A DNA stretch of 49,349 nucleotides from RECO01 sp050485385 (lineage in GTDB: Bacteria; Pseudomonadota; Alphaproteobacteria; Geminicoccales; Geminicoccaceae), in NCBI GenBank assembly GCA_050485385.1, contig JBJHBG010000021.1, forward strand, positions 1 to 49,349, given 5' to 3'. Each line of letters starts with the position of its first letter. Positions within the stretch are counted from its first letter, which is position 1. The notes beneath the pieces are model-generated. The model did not search any database. It was not told the origin of the DNA and saw nothing but the letters and a program-made list of their open reading frames with translations. The translations under genes and the position numbers were made by a program. Positions 36,086 to 44,393 of the stretch are shown one piece after another.

Positions 36086-36831
36086 AGCGCGAGCGGCTGG
36101 ACCAGCTTCTGGTCGAGCGCGGGCTCGCCGACAGCCGCACGCGGGCGCAGGCGATGGTGCTGGCGGGCGAGGTCTACTCCGGCGAGAGAAGGTTGGAGAA
36201 GCCCGGTACCGCGCTCGACCCGACGACGCCGCTCGAGGTGCGCAGCCGCCAGCCGGCCTGGGTCTCGCGTGGCGCCTTCAAACTCCTGCACGGCCTCGAC
36301 CACTTCGCCGTCGATCCCACCGGCAGCATCGCATTGGACGTGGGCGCGTCGACCGGCGGCTTCACCGAGGTGCTGCTGGCAAGGGGAGCCGCGCGCGTCT
36401 ACGCTGTCGACGTCGGCTACGGCCAACTCCACGCGAAGCTGCGGGCCGACCCGCGCGTGGTCGTGCTGGAGCGCACCAACGCCCGCTACCTGACGGCGGA
36501 GGCGGTGCCCGAGGCCCCGACGCTGGTGGTGTGCGACGCGAGCTTCATCGCGCTGCGCCAGGTGCTGCCGGCAGCCTTGGCGCTCGCCGCCCCCGGTGCC
36601 AGCCTGATCGCCCTGATCAAGCCGCAGTTCGAGGTCGGCAGAGGCGCGGTCGGCAAGGGCGGGGTGGTGCGCGATCCGGTGCAGCATCGAGACGTCTGCC
36701 AAGCTGTCGAAGCCTGGCTGGCCGATGAGGCCGGTTGCCAGGTGCTCGGTGTCACGCCGAGCCCGATCCTCGGCCCGAAGGGCAATCGCGAATTCCTGAT
36801 CGCCGCGACCAAGCCAACGGGCGAGGCTTGA
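36082..36831 (+). CDS. tlyA: TlyA family rRNA (cytidine-2'-O)-methyltransferase
   Basis: A 249-residue protein with an N-terminal S4 RNA-binding domain (RLDQLLVERGLADSRTRAQAMVLAGEV-type) and a FtsJ-like methyltransferase domain: PAWVSRGAFKLLHGL, ALDVGASTGGFTEVLLARGA (SAM site), VVCDASFI and IKPQFEVG. Once called haemolysin, members methylate 16S/23S rRNA. The GTG at 36082 overlaps the dgoA stop, so a ribosome-modification gene is translated in series with sugar-acid genes. Usual neighbours (dxs, ispA, nadK) are absent. Confidence 0.9.
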   Translation: MKRERLDQLLVERGLADSRTRAQAMVLAGEVYSGERRLEKPGTALDPTTPLEVRSRQPAWVSRGAFKLLHGLDHFAVDPTGSIALDVGASTGGFTEVLLARGAARVYAVDVGYGQLHAKLRADPRVVVLERTNARYLTAEAVPEAPTLVVCDASFIALRQVLPAALALAAPGASLIALIKPQFEVGRGAVGKGGVVRDPVQHRDVCQAVEAWLADEAGCQVLGVTPSPILGPKGNREFLIAATKPTGEA

Positions 36832-36862
36832 CCGCGCGATATCGTTCGGGCTCGATAGTTCG

Positions 36863-37231
36863 ATGCGGTGGCAAGCACGGTCATGGAACGGTCGCGTCCT
36901 GATCGGCGTCTGCGCCCTGGCGCTGTTGCTCGCAGGTTTCGGCCACCGGGTAGCGATGCCGGGCGGCGAGGTCGATCTGGCGGCTTATGCGCTGCCGGAT
37001 GCCGTGGTGCCGGCCTTGTGCCTCGCCTGGGACGGCGGCGAACCAAGTCAGCCGTCGGCGGCCTGCGATCTCTGCCTCCTCGCCGCCGCTGCACCCGCGG
37101 GGCTTGGCGGCGGGTGGACGGTTGCGGCGCGGCGGCGCGGCTCGCCGCCGGCTGGAACGGGGCGTAAGGATCGGCGGACGGGCCTCCGGCGCGTCGCAGC
37201 TCGGCCAAGGGCGCCGCCTCGGCGCTACTGA
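36863..37231 (+). CDS. DUF2946-like membrane-anchored protein (copper-linked)
   Basis: A 122-residue protein with a basic start, one membrane segment (VLIGVCALALLLAGFG) and a middle part with PDAVVPALCL and CDLCLLAAAAP (CxxC), ending in an Arg/Pro-rich tail. This layout matches DUF2946-type proteins that accompany copper-handling genes. It lies 74 nt before the PCu(A)C chaperone gene in the same direction. No clear Shine-Dalgarno; codon use in the tail is Arg-heavy, so the precise 3' part is less certain. Confidence 0.5.
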   Translation: MRWQARSWNGRVLIGVCALALLLAGFGHRVAMPGGEVDLAAYALPDAVVPALCLAWDGGEPSQPSAACDLCLLAAAAPAGLGGGWTVAARRRGSPPAGTGRKDRRTGLRRVAARPRAPPRRY

Positions 37232-37305
37232 GTCCCCGCCCGTCGCCCGATCCCGCCGGCCGCGAGGCATCGCCCGATCCGGCCGCGCCAACGAAAGCAC
37301 GATCC

Positions 37306-37782
37306 ATGACCCGCACCCTGTACGCCCTCGTCGGCGGTCTTGCCCTGTTCCTCGCGATCGGTGCCGAGGCCCACGACTACCGCCACGGCGACCTCGTCAT
37401 CGGCCATCCCTGGGCGCGGGCGACACCCGGCGCAGCGCGGGTCGGCGCTGGCTACCTTACCATCGCCAACGACGGCGAGGCGGCGGACCGACTGGTGGCG
37501 GCCAGGGTGCCGTTCGCCGGACGGGTGGAACTGCACGAGATGACCATGGTCGACGACGTCATGCGCATGCGCGAGCTGGCGGACGGCATCGAGCTGCCGC
37601 CGGGCGCCACGGTCGCGCTGGAGCCCGGCGGCCTGCACATGATGTTCATACAACTCCGCGAGCCCCTGGTCGAAGGCGACCGGCACGTGGCGACCTTGGT
37701 CTTCGAGCGGGCAGGCCCGGTCGAGGTCGAGTTCCACGTCGAGAGCTTGGCCGGTGGCATCCCCCATCATCACGCGCACTGA
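37306..37782 (+). CDS. PCu(A)C-type periplasmic copper chaperone
   Basis: A 158-residue exported copper chaperone. Signal peptide MTRTLYALVGGLALFLAIGA, cleaved near AEA-HD. The copper site follows the H-X10-M ... H-X-M pattern: His77 in ELHEMTM, Met88, then His111-Met-Met113 in GGLHMMF. A His-rich end (PHHHAH) may add metal affinity. Such proteins deliver Cu(I) to the CuA or CuB site of cytochrome oxidase. It ends 6 nt from the convergent SLC13 gene with no terminator visible. Confidence 0.92.
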   Translation: MTRTLYALVGGLALFLAIGAEAHDYRHGDLVIGHPWARATPGAARVGAGYLTIANDGEAADRLVAARVPFAGRVELHEMTMVDDVMRMRELADGIELPPGATVALEPGGLHMMFIQLREPLVEGDRHVATLVFERAGPVEVEFHVESLAGGIPHHHAH

Positions 37783-37788
37783 GCGTCC

Positions 37789-39621
37789 TCAGAGCGGCCA
37801 AACCAGGAGGATCATCGGCACCCCGACGGCGATGACGATGACCTCCATCGGCAAGCCCAAACGCCAGTAGTCGGTGAAACGAAACCCGCCCGGTCCGAGG
37901 ATGAGCGTATTGTTCTGGTGGCCGATGGGGGTGAGGAACGCACAGGACGCGCCCACGGCGACGGCCATCAAAAAGGCATCGGGGTTGGCATCGAGCGCGC
38001 CGGCCGTACTGATCGCGATCGGGCACATCACGGCGGCGGTGGCGGCGTTGTTCACGAGATCCGACAGGGTCATGGTGACGATCAGGATGAGGACGAGTGC
38101 GACGATGGCGTGGCCTCGGGCAACCTCGTCCAGGAGGGCGCGGGCCAAGAGGTCGGCCGTGCCGGTCGCCTCCATCGCCGCCGCAACCGGCAACAATGCC
38201 GCGAGCAGCACGATCACCGGCCAGTCCACGGCATCGTAGAGGCGGCGCGGCGAGATGAGGCGCAGCAGGACCACGCCGAGCACGCCGCCGGCGAAGGCGA
38301 CCGCCGCCGAGACGAGGCCCGAAGCGGTGACGGCAACGGCGGCCGCAAGGACCGACACCGCCATGATCGCCCGCCTCGCGTCGGGGATGCGCAGCGACCG
38401 CTCGGCCAGCGGTACGCAGGCGAACTGGCTGGCGAATTCGGCGATGGCCTCGCTCGAGCCCTGCATCAGCAACACGTCGCCGGCCCGCAATGGCATGGTG
38501 CGGAGACGCTTGATCGAGCGCCGGCCTTGGCGCGACACCGCCAAGAGGTTGATGCCGAAGCGCGAGCGGATACGGGCTTGAGAGGCCGACCGTCCGGCCA
38601 GCGGGGCATTGGGCAGGACCGCCAACTCGATCAGCACGACGTCGAGAGCTTCGTGGTTGTTCCCTCGCTCGTCGTCCTCGGCCTTCGCCTCGCCGCTTTG
38701 CGCCGACGCCTCGACCTCGTCCTTTCTCGGCTCGACCGCTTCCTCCAGTTCCAGCCCTAGCGCCGAGAGTACGGCGGCAATGCCTTCCGGCTCGGCCTCG
38801 ACGACGAGGATGTCGTTGGCGCGGATGGTGTCGCTCGGACGCGGCACGCCGATCCGCACCTCGTTGCGCACGAGGCCGACGAGTTGGGCATGCTCTTCTT
38901 CGAGGCGCTTCTCGACCTCTTGGACCGTCATGCCGACGGCCTTGGCACGCTTCGGTACGCGGGCTTCGGTCAGATAGGCGCCCGTGTCGAAGTCGTCGAT
39001 GCCGGTGCGTTGCCGCGCCGGCACCAGCCGCCAGCCGACCAGCGCCACGAAGGCGACGCCGACCAGGGCGATGGCGGCGCCCACCGGCGTGAAGTCGAAC
39101 ATGCCGAACGGCGACCCCTCGGCCCGGCTGCGGAAGCCGGCGACGATGAGGTTGGGCGGCGTGCCGATGAGGGTCGTCATGCCGCCGAGAATCGAGCCGA
39201 AGGACAGCGGCATCAGTAGCCTGCCCGGCGCCATGCCCTGCTTGCCCGCGATCTGGATCGCCACCGGCATCAAGAGGGCCAGGGCACCGACGTTGTTCAT
39301 GAACGCGGAGAGAAAGGCGGCGAGCCCGGCCAGCGCCGCCACCGTCAGGGTGGGGCCGGCGTCGCTCGGCAGGCACCGCTCGGCCAGCACGTCGACCGCA
39401 CCCGAGAGCTGGAGCGTGCGGCTGAGGACCAGGACGCAAGCCACCGTCACCACGGCCGGATGGCCGAGCCCGCCGAAAGCGTCCTCGCTCGGCACGAGGC
39501 CGACCACCACGCAGGCAATCAAGGCCGTGATCGCGACGATGTCGTGACGCCACCGTCCCCACAGGAACATGGCAACGGTCGCACCCAGAATGACGAGGAT
39601 CGTGCCCTGCTCGACGGTCAT
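37789..39621 (-). CDS. SLC13 (DASS) family permease with two TrkA-C domains
   Basis: A 610-residue secondary transporter. The N-terminal membrane half has SAFMNNVGALALLMPVAI and SFGSILGGMTTLIGTPPNLIVAGF, the substrate/Na+ motif of SLC13. A central soluble part (about 200-385) holds two RCK_C/TrkA-C domains with an acidic low-complexity linker between them. The second membrane half has SDLVNNAATAAVMCPIAI and SCAFLTPIGHQNNTLILGPGGF. Members move dicarboxylates, sulfate or other anions with Na+; the substrate is not predictable. The TrkA-C domains suggest nucleotide or ligand gating. Confidence 0.9.
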   Translation of the reverse strand: MTVEQGTILVILGATVAMFLWGRWRHDIVAITALIACVVVGLVPSEDAFGGLGHPAVVTVACVLVLSRTLQLSGAVDVLAERCLPSDAGPTLTVAALAGLAAFLSAFMNNVGALALLMPVAIQIAGKQGMAPGRLLMPLSFGSILGGMTTLIGTPPNLIVAGFRSRAEGSPFGMFDFTPVGAAIALVGVAFVALVGWRLVPARQRTGIDDFDTGAYLTEARVPKRAKAVGMTVQEVEKRLEEEHAQLVGLVRNEVRIGVPRPSDTIRANDILVVEAEPEGIAAVLSALGLELEEAVEPRKDEVEASAQSGEAKAEDDERGNNHEALDVVLIELAVLPNAPLAGRSASQARIRSRFGINLLAVSRQGRRSIKRLRTMPLRAGDVLLMQGSSEAIAEFASQFACVPLAERSLRIPDARRAIMAVSVLAAAVAVTASGLVSAAVAFAGGVLGVVLLRLISPRRLYDAVDWPVIVLLAALLPVAAAMEATGTADLLARALLDEVARGHAIVALVLILIVTMTLSDLVNNAATAAVMCPIAISTAGALDANPDAFLMAVAVGASCAFLTPIGHQNNTLILGPGGFRFTDYWRLGLPMEVIVIAVGVPMILLVWPL

Positions 39622-39663
39622 GCGCGCAAGCTGCGCGGAGCCCGCCCTGCACGCAAGTGGCCT

Positions 39664-40782
39664 TCAGGTAACGCCGGTAACGACGCGCTCGATCAGCCCG
39701 TTGACCTCGGCCGCGCGCTCCATGTGCGGCAGGTGGCCCGTGCCTTCGAGGTGCAGAACGTTCACGTTCGGCGGCAGGCCCTGGGCGTGGCCGGGTGCGA
39801 GAATGCGATCCTCGCCACCCCAGACGACGTGGACGGGGCAGGTGAGGGCGCGGAACTTTTCGTGCACCTTGGCCACGTCCGGCGGCACGAAGAGAAAGCC
39901 GTCGCGCAGCTTCTCCAAAGCCGCTACGACCCCATCGAGCCGCTTGTACTTGACGACCTCCTCGACCATTTCCCCGGTGATCTGCTCGGGATGGGCAACG
40001 AGCTGTTCCAGCACTTCCTTCAGCTTCTTCGGCCGGGTGTGCTTGATGAAGCCCTCGATGAAGTCGCGGTTGATCTCGGGGCCGAGATCGGCCGGTGCCA
40101 GCAGCACCAGGGAGGCCACCCGATCCGGCGCCTCGGTCGCCACCTCGAGCGCCACCGCACCGCCCATGGAATGACCGACGAGATGCGCCTTCGGGATCGC
40201 GAGCGCATCCATCAGCCCGAGCACGGCCTCGACCAGCCTGGCGAGCGAGCCGTCGCCCACGTCCTTGCTGGAGCCGCCGTGGCCGGGCAGGTCGAGAGCG
40301 TAGGTCGTGGCGTGGGCGGCGATGGCCTCCTGATTGAACATCCAGCCCAGATAGTCGCCGCCGAAGCCGTGGACGAAGATGACGGGCGGGCCATCGGCTT
40401 CGCCCAGCTTCAGATAGCGGATACGGCCGGCGGGCGTGGCGACGGCGACCGGCTCCGGGGCCGCCTCTTCGTGGCTCTCGCTCTCGAAGCGCGACTGGAA
40501 GTCGGCAACGAAGGCGTCGATGGCGGCGTCGTCCGCATCGTCGCCGGCCACCACCGCCAGGAGGGCTCCCACCGGCAGGGTGGCGCCCGGCGCCGCCACC
40601 AGCCGGCGGAGCTTGCCGCCGACCGGGCTCTCGAAGACGTTGGCGATCTTCGAGGTCTCGATGTCGCACAGCTCCTGACCGGCCTCGACCACGGCGCCGG
40701 CCTCGACGTGCCACGCCGCCACCATGCCCTCCTGCATGGCGAGGCCCCATTTCGGCATGACGATGGGCTGGATATCGCTCAT
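39664..40782 (-). CDS. acoC: Acetoin dehydrogenase E2 component (lipoyl domain plus alpha/beta hydrolase)
   Basis: A 372-residue two-domain protein. Residues 1-80 are a biotinyl/lipoyl domain with lipoylated Lys45 in DIETSKIAN. An acidic linker (about 80-115) leads to an alpha/beta hydrolase domain with FVHGFGGD, LVGHSMGG (nucleophile Ser205) and the late GTGHLPHMERA (catalytic His). This layout is that of AcoC, the dihydrolipoamide acetyltransferase of the acetoin dehydrogenase complex. Its ATG overlaps the acoB stop by 4 nt. Confidence 0.9.
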   Translation of the reverse strand: MSDIQPIVMPKWGLAMQEGMVAAWHVEAGAVVEAGQELCDIETSKIANVFESPVGGKLRRLVAAPGATLPVGALLAVVAGDDADDAAIDAFVADFQSRFESESHEEAAPEPVAVATPAGRIRYLKLGEADGPPVIFVHGFGGDYLGWMFNQEAIAAHATTYALDLPGHGGSSKDVGDGSLARLVEAVLGLMDALAIPKAHLVGHSMGGAVALEVATEAPDRVASLVLLAPADLGPEINRDFIEGFIKHTRPKKLKEVLEQLVAHPEQITGEMVEEVVKYKRLDGVVAALEKLRDGFLFVPPDVAKVHEKFRALTCPVHVVWGGEDRILAPGHAQGLPPNVNVLHLEGTGHLPHMERAAEVNGLIERVVTGVT

Positions 40783-41804
40783 GCCGCCTTCGCACCCTTA
40801 CCGTTCATCACCGCCTGCACCGCCGCCTCGATCTTGGCGACCGAGGGGATGTAGAGGTCTTCCAGTTCGGCCGCGAACGGCACGGGTGCGTGCGGTGCGG
40901 TCACCTGCTTCGGCGCCGCCTTGAGCGCCCCGAACACGTTCTCGGTGACCAGGGCGGTGATGTCGGTCGCCATCGAGCAGCGGGGATGCGCCTCGTCGAC
41001 GACGACCAGCCGTCCCGTCTCCTCGACGGTCTCCAGGATGGTGTCCTTGTCGAGCGGCGAGGTGGTGCGCGGGTCGACCACGGTGCAGGAGATGCCCGCC
41101 TTGGCGAGGTTGTCGGCGGCGGTGTTGGCGAAGTTCACCATCCGGCCGAAGGCGACGATGGTGACGTCGTCGCCCTCGCGGGTCACGTTCGCCTCGCCGA
41201 AGGGGATGGTGTAGGGCTCGTCCGGCACCTCCGCCTCCTCGTCGTACATCGCCTTGTGCTCGAAGAAGATCACCGGGTCGTCGTCGCGGATCGCCTGGAT
41301 CAAGAGCCCCTTCGCCTCGTACGCGTTCGACGGCAGGACCACCTTCAGCCCCGGAATGTGGGTGAAGATCGGATAGAGGCACTGGCTGTGCTGAGACGCG
41401 GCCCGAAAACCGGCGCCGTACATGGTGCGGATGACCAGCGGCGTCACCGCCTTGCCGCCGAACATGTAGCGGAACTTGGCGGCCTGGTTGAAGATCTGGT
41501 CGAAGCAGACCCCCATGAAGTCGACGAACATCAACTCGGCAACGGGGCGGAGGCCGGTAGCGGCCGCACCCGCTGCGGCGCCGACGAAGGCGCTTTCGCT
41601 GATCGGCGTGTCGAGCACGCGGTCGCGGCCGAAGAGCGGCATGAGACCCTTGGTGACGCCGAGCGGCCCGCCCCACGCGTCGTCCTCGCCGGGTGCGCCC
41701 ATGCCGCCCGCCACGTCCTCGCCCATGAGGACGACGCGGTGGTCGCGCTCCATCTCCTGGCGGAGCGCCTCGTTGATCGCCTGACGGTAGCTCTTGGTCG
41801 GCAT
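40779..41804 (-). CDS. acoB: Acetoin dehydrogenase E1 beta subunit (TPP-dependent)
   Basis: A 341-residue transketolase-like beta subunit. MPTKSYRQAINEALRQEMER, VVLMGEDVAGG, VLDTPISESAFVGAAAGAA and MFVDFMGVCFDQIFNQAAK are characteristic of AcoB/PdhB, and DDPVIFFEHKAMY and VDPRTTSPLDKDT follow. With AcoA it forms the TPP-dependent E1 that cleaves acetoin to acetaldehyde and an acetyl group. Start ATG 41804, 14 nt after acoA; the open frame upstream is frame noise over acoA. Confidence 0.92.
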   Translation of the reverse strand: MPTKSYRQAINEALRQEMERDHRVVLMGEDVAGGMGAPGEDDAWGGPLGVTKGLMPLFGRDRVLDTPISESAFVGAAAGAAATGLRPVAELMFVDFMGVCFDQIFNQAAKFRYMFGGKAVTPLVIRTMYGAGFRAASQHSQCLYPIFTHIPGLKVVLPSNAYEAKGLLIQAIRDDDPVIFFEHKAMYDEEAEVPDEPYTIPFGEANVTREGDDVTIVAFGRMVNFANTAADNLAKAGISCTVVDPRTTSPLDKDTILETVEETGRLVVVDEAHPRCSMATDITALVTENVFGALKAAPKQVTAPHAPVPFAAELEDLYIPSVAKIEAAVQAVMNGKGAKAA

Positions 41805-41818
41805 CGTTCGGCCCTCGC

Positions 41819-42784
41819 TCAGTAGGAGAGGTAGACGTCGGTCATGAGGTTCGCCTCGGTCGGCGCCGGGGCCGACTTGGCGGCGGCGACGCACCGGTCG
41901 ATGTGCGCCCGCACGTCCTGCTCGATGGCATCGAGGTCGGCCGCCTCCAGCAGCGAAGCCTCGGTCACCCGTTGGCGGAAGAGCATCAAGCAATCCCTCT
42001 GCGTCTTGACCTGCTCCACCTCGCCTGCGCCCTTGTAGGTCTGCGCGTCGCCCTCGAAGTGGCCGAAATAGCGGTAGAGCTTGACGTGCAGGAGCGAGGG
42101 CCCCTCGCCGCTGCGCGCGCGCTCGATCGCCTCGCGCGCGGCCTCCCAGACAGCGAAGAAGTCGTGGCCGTCGACCTCGACCGCCGGCATGCCGAAGCCC
42201 TGGCCGCGGCCCACCTGCGAGCCGCCGACCGACCAGGCGCTCGCCGTGCTCTCGGCGTAGCCGTTGTCCTCGACGACGAAGACCACCGGCAGGTTCCAGA
42301 CCTTGGCGAGATTGTAGCTCTCGAAGGTCGTGCCTTGGTTGGAGCCACCGTCGCCGACGAAGGCGATGGCCACACCGCCGGTTTTCAGGGTCTTGGCGGT
42401 CAGTGCCGCACCGCAGATCAGCGGCGGGCCGCCGCCGACGATGCCGTTCGCCCCCAGCATGCCCTTGGAGAGATCGGCGATGTGCATCGAGCCGCCCTTG
42501 CCGCCGCAAAGGCCGTCCGCACGCCCGAATATCTCCTTCATCATGGCTTCGGTGTCGCAGTCCTTGGCGATGCAGTGGCCGTGGCCGCGATGGGTCGAGG
42601 CGATGACGTCGCGGTCGCCCAGATGCTGGCAGACGCCGACGGCGGATGCCTCCTCGCCGGCGTAAAGGTGGACGAAGCCCGGAATGTTGCCCTGGGCGAA
42701 CTCTTCCTGCACCGCCTCCTCGAAGGTCCGGATGGTGCACATCTTCTGGTAGGCGGCGAGGAGGTCCTCGCGGCTGAGTTGCAT
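41819..42784 (-). CDS. acoA: Acetoin dehydrogenase E1 alpha subunit (TPP-dependent)
   Basis: A 321-residue E1 alpha subunit. The TPP/Mg motif starts with GDGGSNQG (144-151) and ends near VVEDNGYAEST. HRGHGHCIAKDCD, GRADGLCGGKGGSMHIAD and KVKTQRDCL-type segments agree with AcoA. First gene of acoABC; no lipoamide dehydrogenase (acoL) and no AcoR regulator gene is within the window. The complex feeds acetyl-CoA to central metabolism. Confidence 0.92.
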   Translation of the reverse strand: MQLSREDLLAAYQKMCTIRTFEEAVQEEFAQGNIPGFVHLYAGEEASAVGVCQHLGDRDVIASTHRGHGHCIAKDCDTEAMMKEIFGRADGLCGGKGGSMHIADLSKGMLGANGIVGGGPPLICGAALTAKTLKTGGVAIAFVGDGGSNQGTTFESYNLAKVWNLPVVFVVEDNGYAESTASAWSVGGSQVGRGQGFGMPAVEVDGHDFFAVWEAAREAIERARSGEGPSLLHVKLYRYFGHFEGDAQTYKGAGEVEQVKTQRDCLMLFRQRVTEASLLEAADLDAIEQDVRAHIDRCVAAAKSAPAPTEANLMTDVYLSY

Positions 42785-43023
42785 GGCGTTGGCCCCCGTT
42801 GCGTGCCGTTCCGGCGCGTTTCTCCGAGGGATGTCCGATGGAACGGACGCCCTCCCTGATCGTTTTGGTTTGGTCGTGCGGCACGGTCGTTGTCAAGCTG
42901 TGCCCGCGTCACGGCCGGCCTGCGTGGCTCGCCAAGCCGAGCGGCCCCGCCTATGGTGGCCGGCGGAGGGGCGAACGACGGTCCCGGATGGGACTGCAAC
43001 GAACGAGGAGAGGGCCTAGAGCC
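42785..43023. other. Divergent intergenic region between acoA and ybaK-like gene
   Basis: A 239-nt gap holding the promoters of both sides. A TTGACA occurs on the minus strand (42896-42891) but without a matching -10; TATGGT at 42952-42957 may be a plus-strand -10. I looked for a -24/-12 (sigma54) promoter, as drives aco operons elsewhere, and saw none with proper spacing. No RNA element is recognised. Confidence 0.4.
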
Positions 43024-43653
43024 ATGCGCAAGATCGCACCACGCCTCCGGATGAACCTCGAAGCCACCGACGTCGGCTACACCGTGCGGCGCCACCGGCC
43101 GACCGCGACCGCCAGCGAGACCGCCGAGGCCGCGCACGTCCCCGGCCGCAAGCTGGTGAAGAGCGTCCTGCTCGGTGGCGACGGCGCGCCGGTCCTGGCG
43201 GTGCTCTCCAGCACGCAGCACGTCGATCTCGCCCGCATCAACGAAGCGCTGGGCCGCAAGCTCGACCTCGTGCCCGAAGCCGACATTCGCAACGTCTTCT
43301 TCGACTGCGCCGTGGGGGCGCTGCCGCCGACGGGCGCCACCTACGGCGTCGAGGAGGTGATGGACCCGGCGCTCGACGACCTCGACGAGGTCTATGTCGA
43401 AGCGGGCGATCATCGGCACGTCCTGCGGCTCGACGGCGCGGACTTCGTCCGCCTGATGCGGAACGCGCGCCGCGTGCCCTTCGCGGTCGCCGGACCCGTC
43501 GCGGCGGCGGAGCCGGCGCCGGCCGACGCTGCGGCAGAGGGCGACGGGACGGCGACGGAGGAGCCGCCGGCCAAGCCGAAACGGGCCGCCGCCCGCAAGG
43601 CCGCCGCCGACCCTGCGTCCGGCGCGACCGACGGGGAGGCCAAGCCCGCGTGA
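43024..43653 (+). CDS. YbaK/EbsC-type aminoacyl-tRNA deacylase with Ala/Lys/Pro tail
   Basis: A 209-residue protein. Residues 1-157 form a YbaK-type editing domain; the conserved Lys46 in GRKLVKSVLL is the catalytic/substrate-binding residue of the family, with HVDLARINEALGRK and a CAVGALPPTG loop. The enzyme likely hydrolyses mischarged tRNA such as Cys- or Ala-tRNA(Pro). Residues 158-209 are an unusual Ala/Pro/Glu/Lys low-complexity tail (AKPKRAAARKAAADP) like histone-H1-type tails. The stop overlaps the pgl GTG (GTGA). Confidence 0.85.
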   Translation: MRKIAPRLRMNLEATDVGYTVRRHRPTATASETAEAAHVPGRKLVKSVLLGGDGAPVLAVLSSTQHVDLARINEALGRKLDLVPEADIRNVFFDCAVGALPPTGATYGVEEVMDPALDDLDEVYVEAGDHRHVLRLDGADFVRLMRNARRVPFAVAGPVAAAEPAPADAAAEGDGTATEEPPAKPKRAAARKAAADPASGATDGEAKPA

Positions 43654-44345
43654 GTGCCGAGCCTTACTGGATCGAACACGACGGCGGCTCGGCGCTGGCC
43701 TGGGGGGCGGCGCAACGCTTGGCCCAGGCCTTGCGCTGGGGCGTGCAGGCCGACCGCGGCGCCAGCCTCGTCCTCGGTGCCGGCGATCTGCCGCTGCAGG
43801 CCTATCGCAACCTCGCCGACGCCGTGGTCGACTGGCGCCGGGTCCAGGTGGTACCGAGCGACGACCTCTGGGTGCCGCCCACCGATCCGCGCAGCCGGCA
43901 GCGCGCGTTGGAGAGGGTGCTGGCCGCTGGACCGGCGGCGCGTGCGGGGCTGATTCCGCTGTTCCGCGGCAGCGAAAGCGCCGGCGACGACGCCCACGCG
44001 GCGGCACACGACGTGGCCCGGCTGGCACGCCCGTTCGATGCGGTGGTGCTGGCGGTCGAGCCCGACGGCGGCATTGCCGGGTTGCGGCCCGGGACCGATG
44101 GGCTCGACCGCTTGCTGGCCCCCGAGACGCCGGCGACGGTCGCTGCGGTCGATTCGCCGGAGGCGGGCATCCCGCACCTCACCTTGACGCTGAATGCCCT
44201 CGCCGATGCCGGCCTGATCTTGGTGCTGGGGCAGGGGACGGCCGAGCGGGCAGCCCTGACGCGTGCGCTCGATGGTGACGTCTCGCCCCTGCGCGCGCTC
44301 TTCGACCGGGCGAAGGTGCCCGTCGAGATCCACGTCTGTCCGTAG
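43650..44345 (+). CDS. pgl: 6-phosphogluconolactonase
   Basis: A 231-residue protein of the 6PGL/DevB family. The family pattern is seen in ASLVLGAGDLPLQAYRNLA, VDWRRVQVVPSDDLWVPPTDPRSRQRAL (the W..V..DER.VP..D region, here S-D-D in place of D-E-R), VLAVEPDGGIAGLRPGTDGLD and HLTLTLNALADAGLILVLGQG. It hydrolyses 6-phosphogluconolactone in the pentose phosphate/Entner-Doudoroff routes. The altered DER motif and the missing zwf/edd neighbours make it a divergent member. GTG start coupled to the YbaK-like gene; a strong hairpin follows. Confidence 0.8.
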   Translation: MSAEPYWIEHDGGSALAWGAAQRLAQALRWGVQADRGASLVLGAGDLPLQAYRNLADAVVDWRRVQVVPSDDLWVPPTDPRSRQRALERVLAAGPAARAGLIPLFRGSESAGDDAHAAAHDVARLARPFDAVVLAVEPDGGIAGLRPGTDGLDRLLAPETPATVAAVDSPEAGIPHLTLTLNALADAGLILVLGQGTAERAALTRALDGDVSPLRALFDRAKVPVEIHVCP

Positions 44346-44353
44346 TCGACGAC

Positions 44354-44386
44354 GCTGGGGGAGGGTGCCTCCGGCACCGCCCCAGC
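44354..44386. terminator. Strong bidirectional terminator-like hairpin
   Basis: Outer stem GCTGGGG/CCCCAGC (7 bp) and inner stem GGTGCC/GGCACC (6 bp, TCC loop) joined by a small internal loop. It sits in the 48-nt gap between the convergent pgl and carbamoylase genes, 8 nt from each stop or fewer. Confidence 0.65.
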
Positions 44387-44393
44387 AACGCCA

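Noticed and set aside
42785..43023. Sigma54 (-24/-12) promoter before acoA
   Set aside because: GGCAC-like sequences exist but none has GC at the proper 10-nt spacing.
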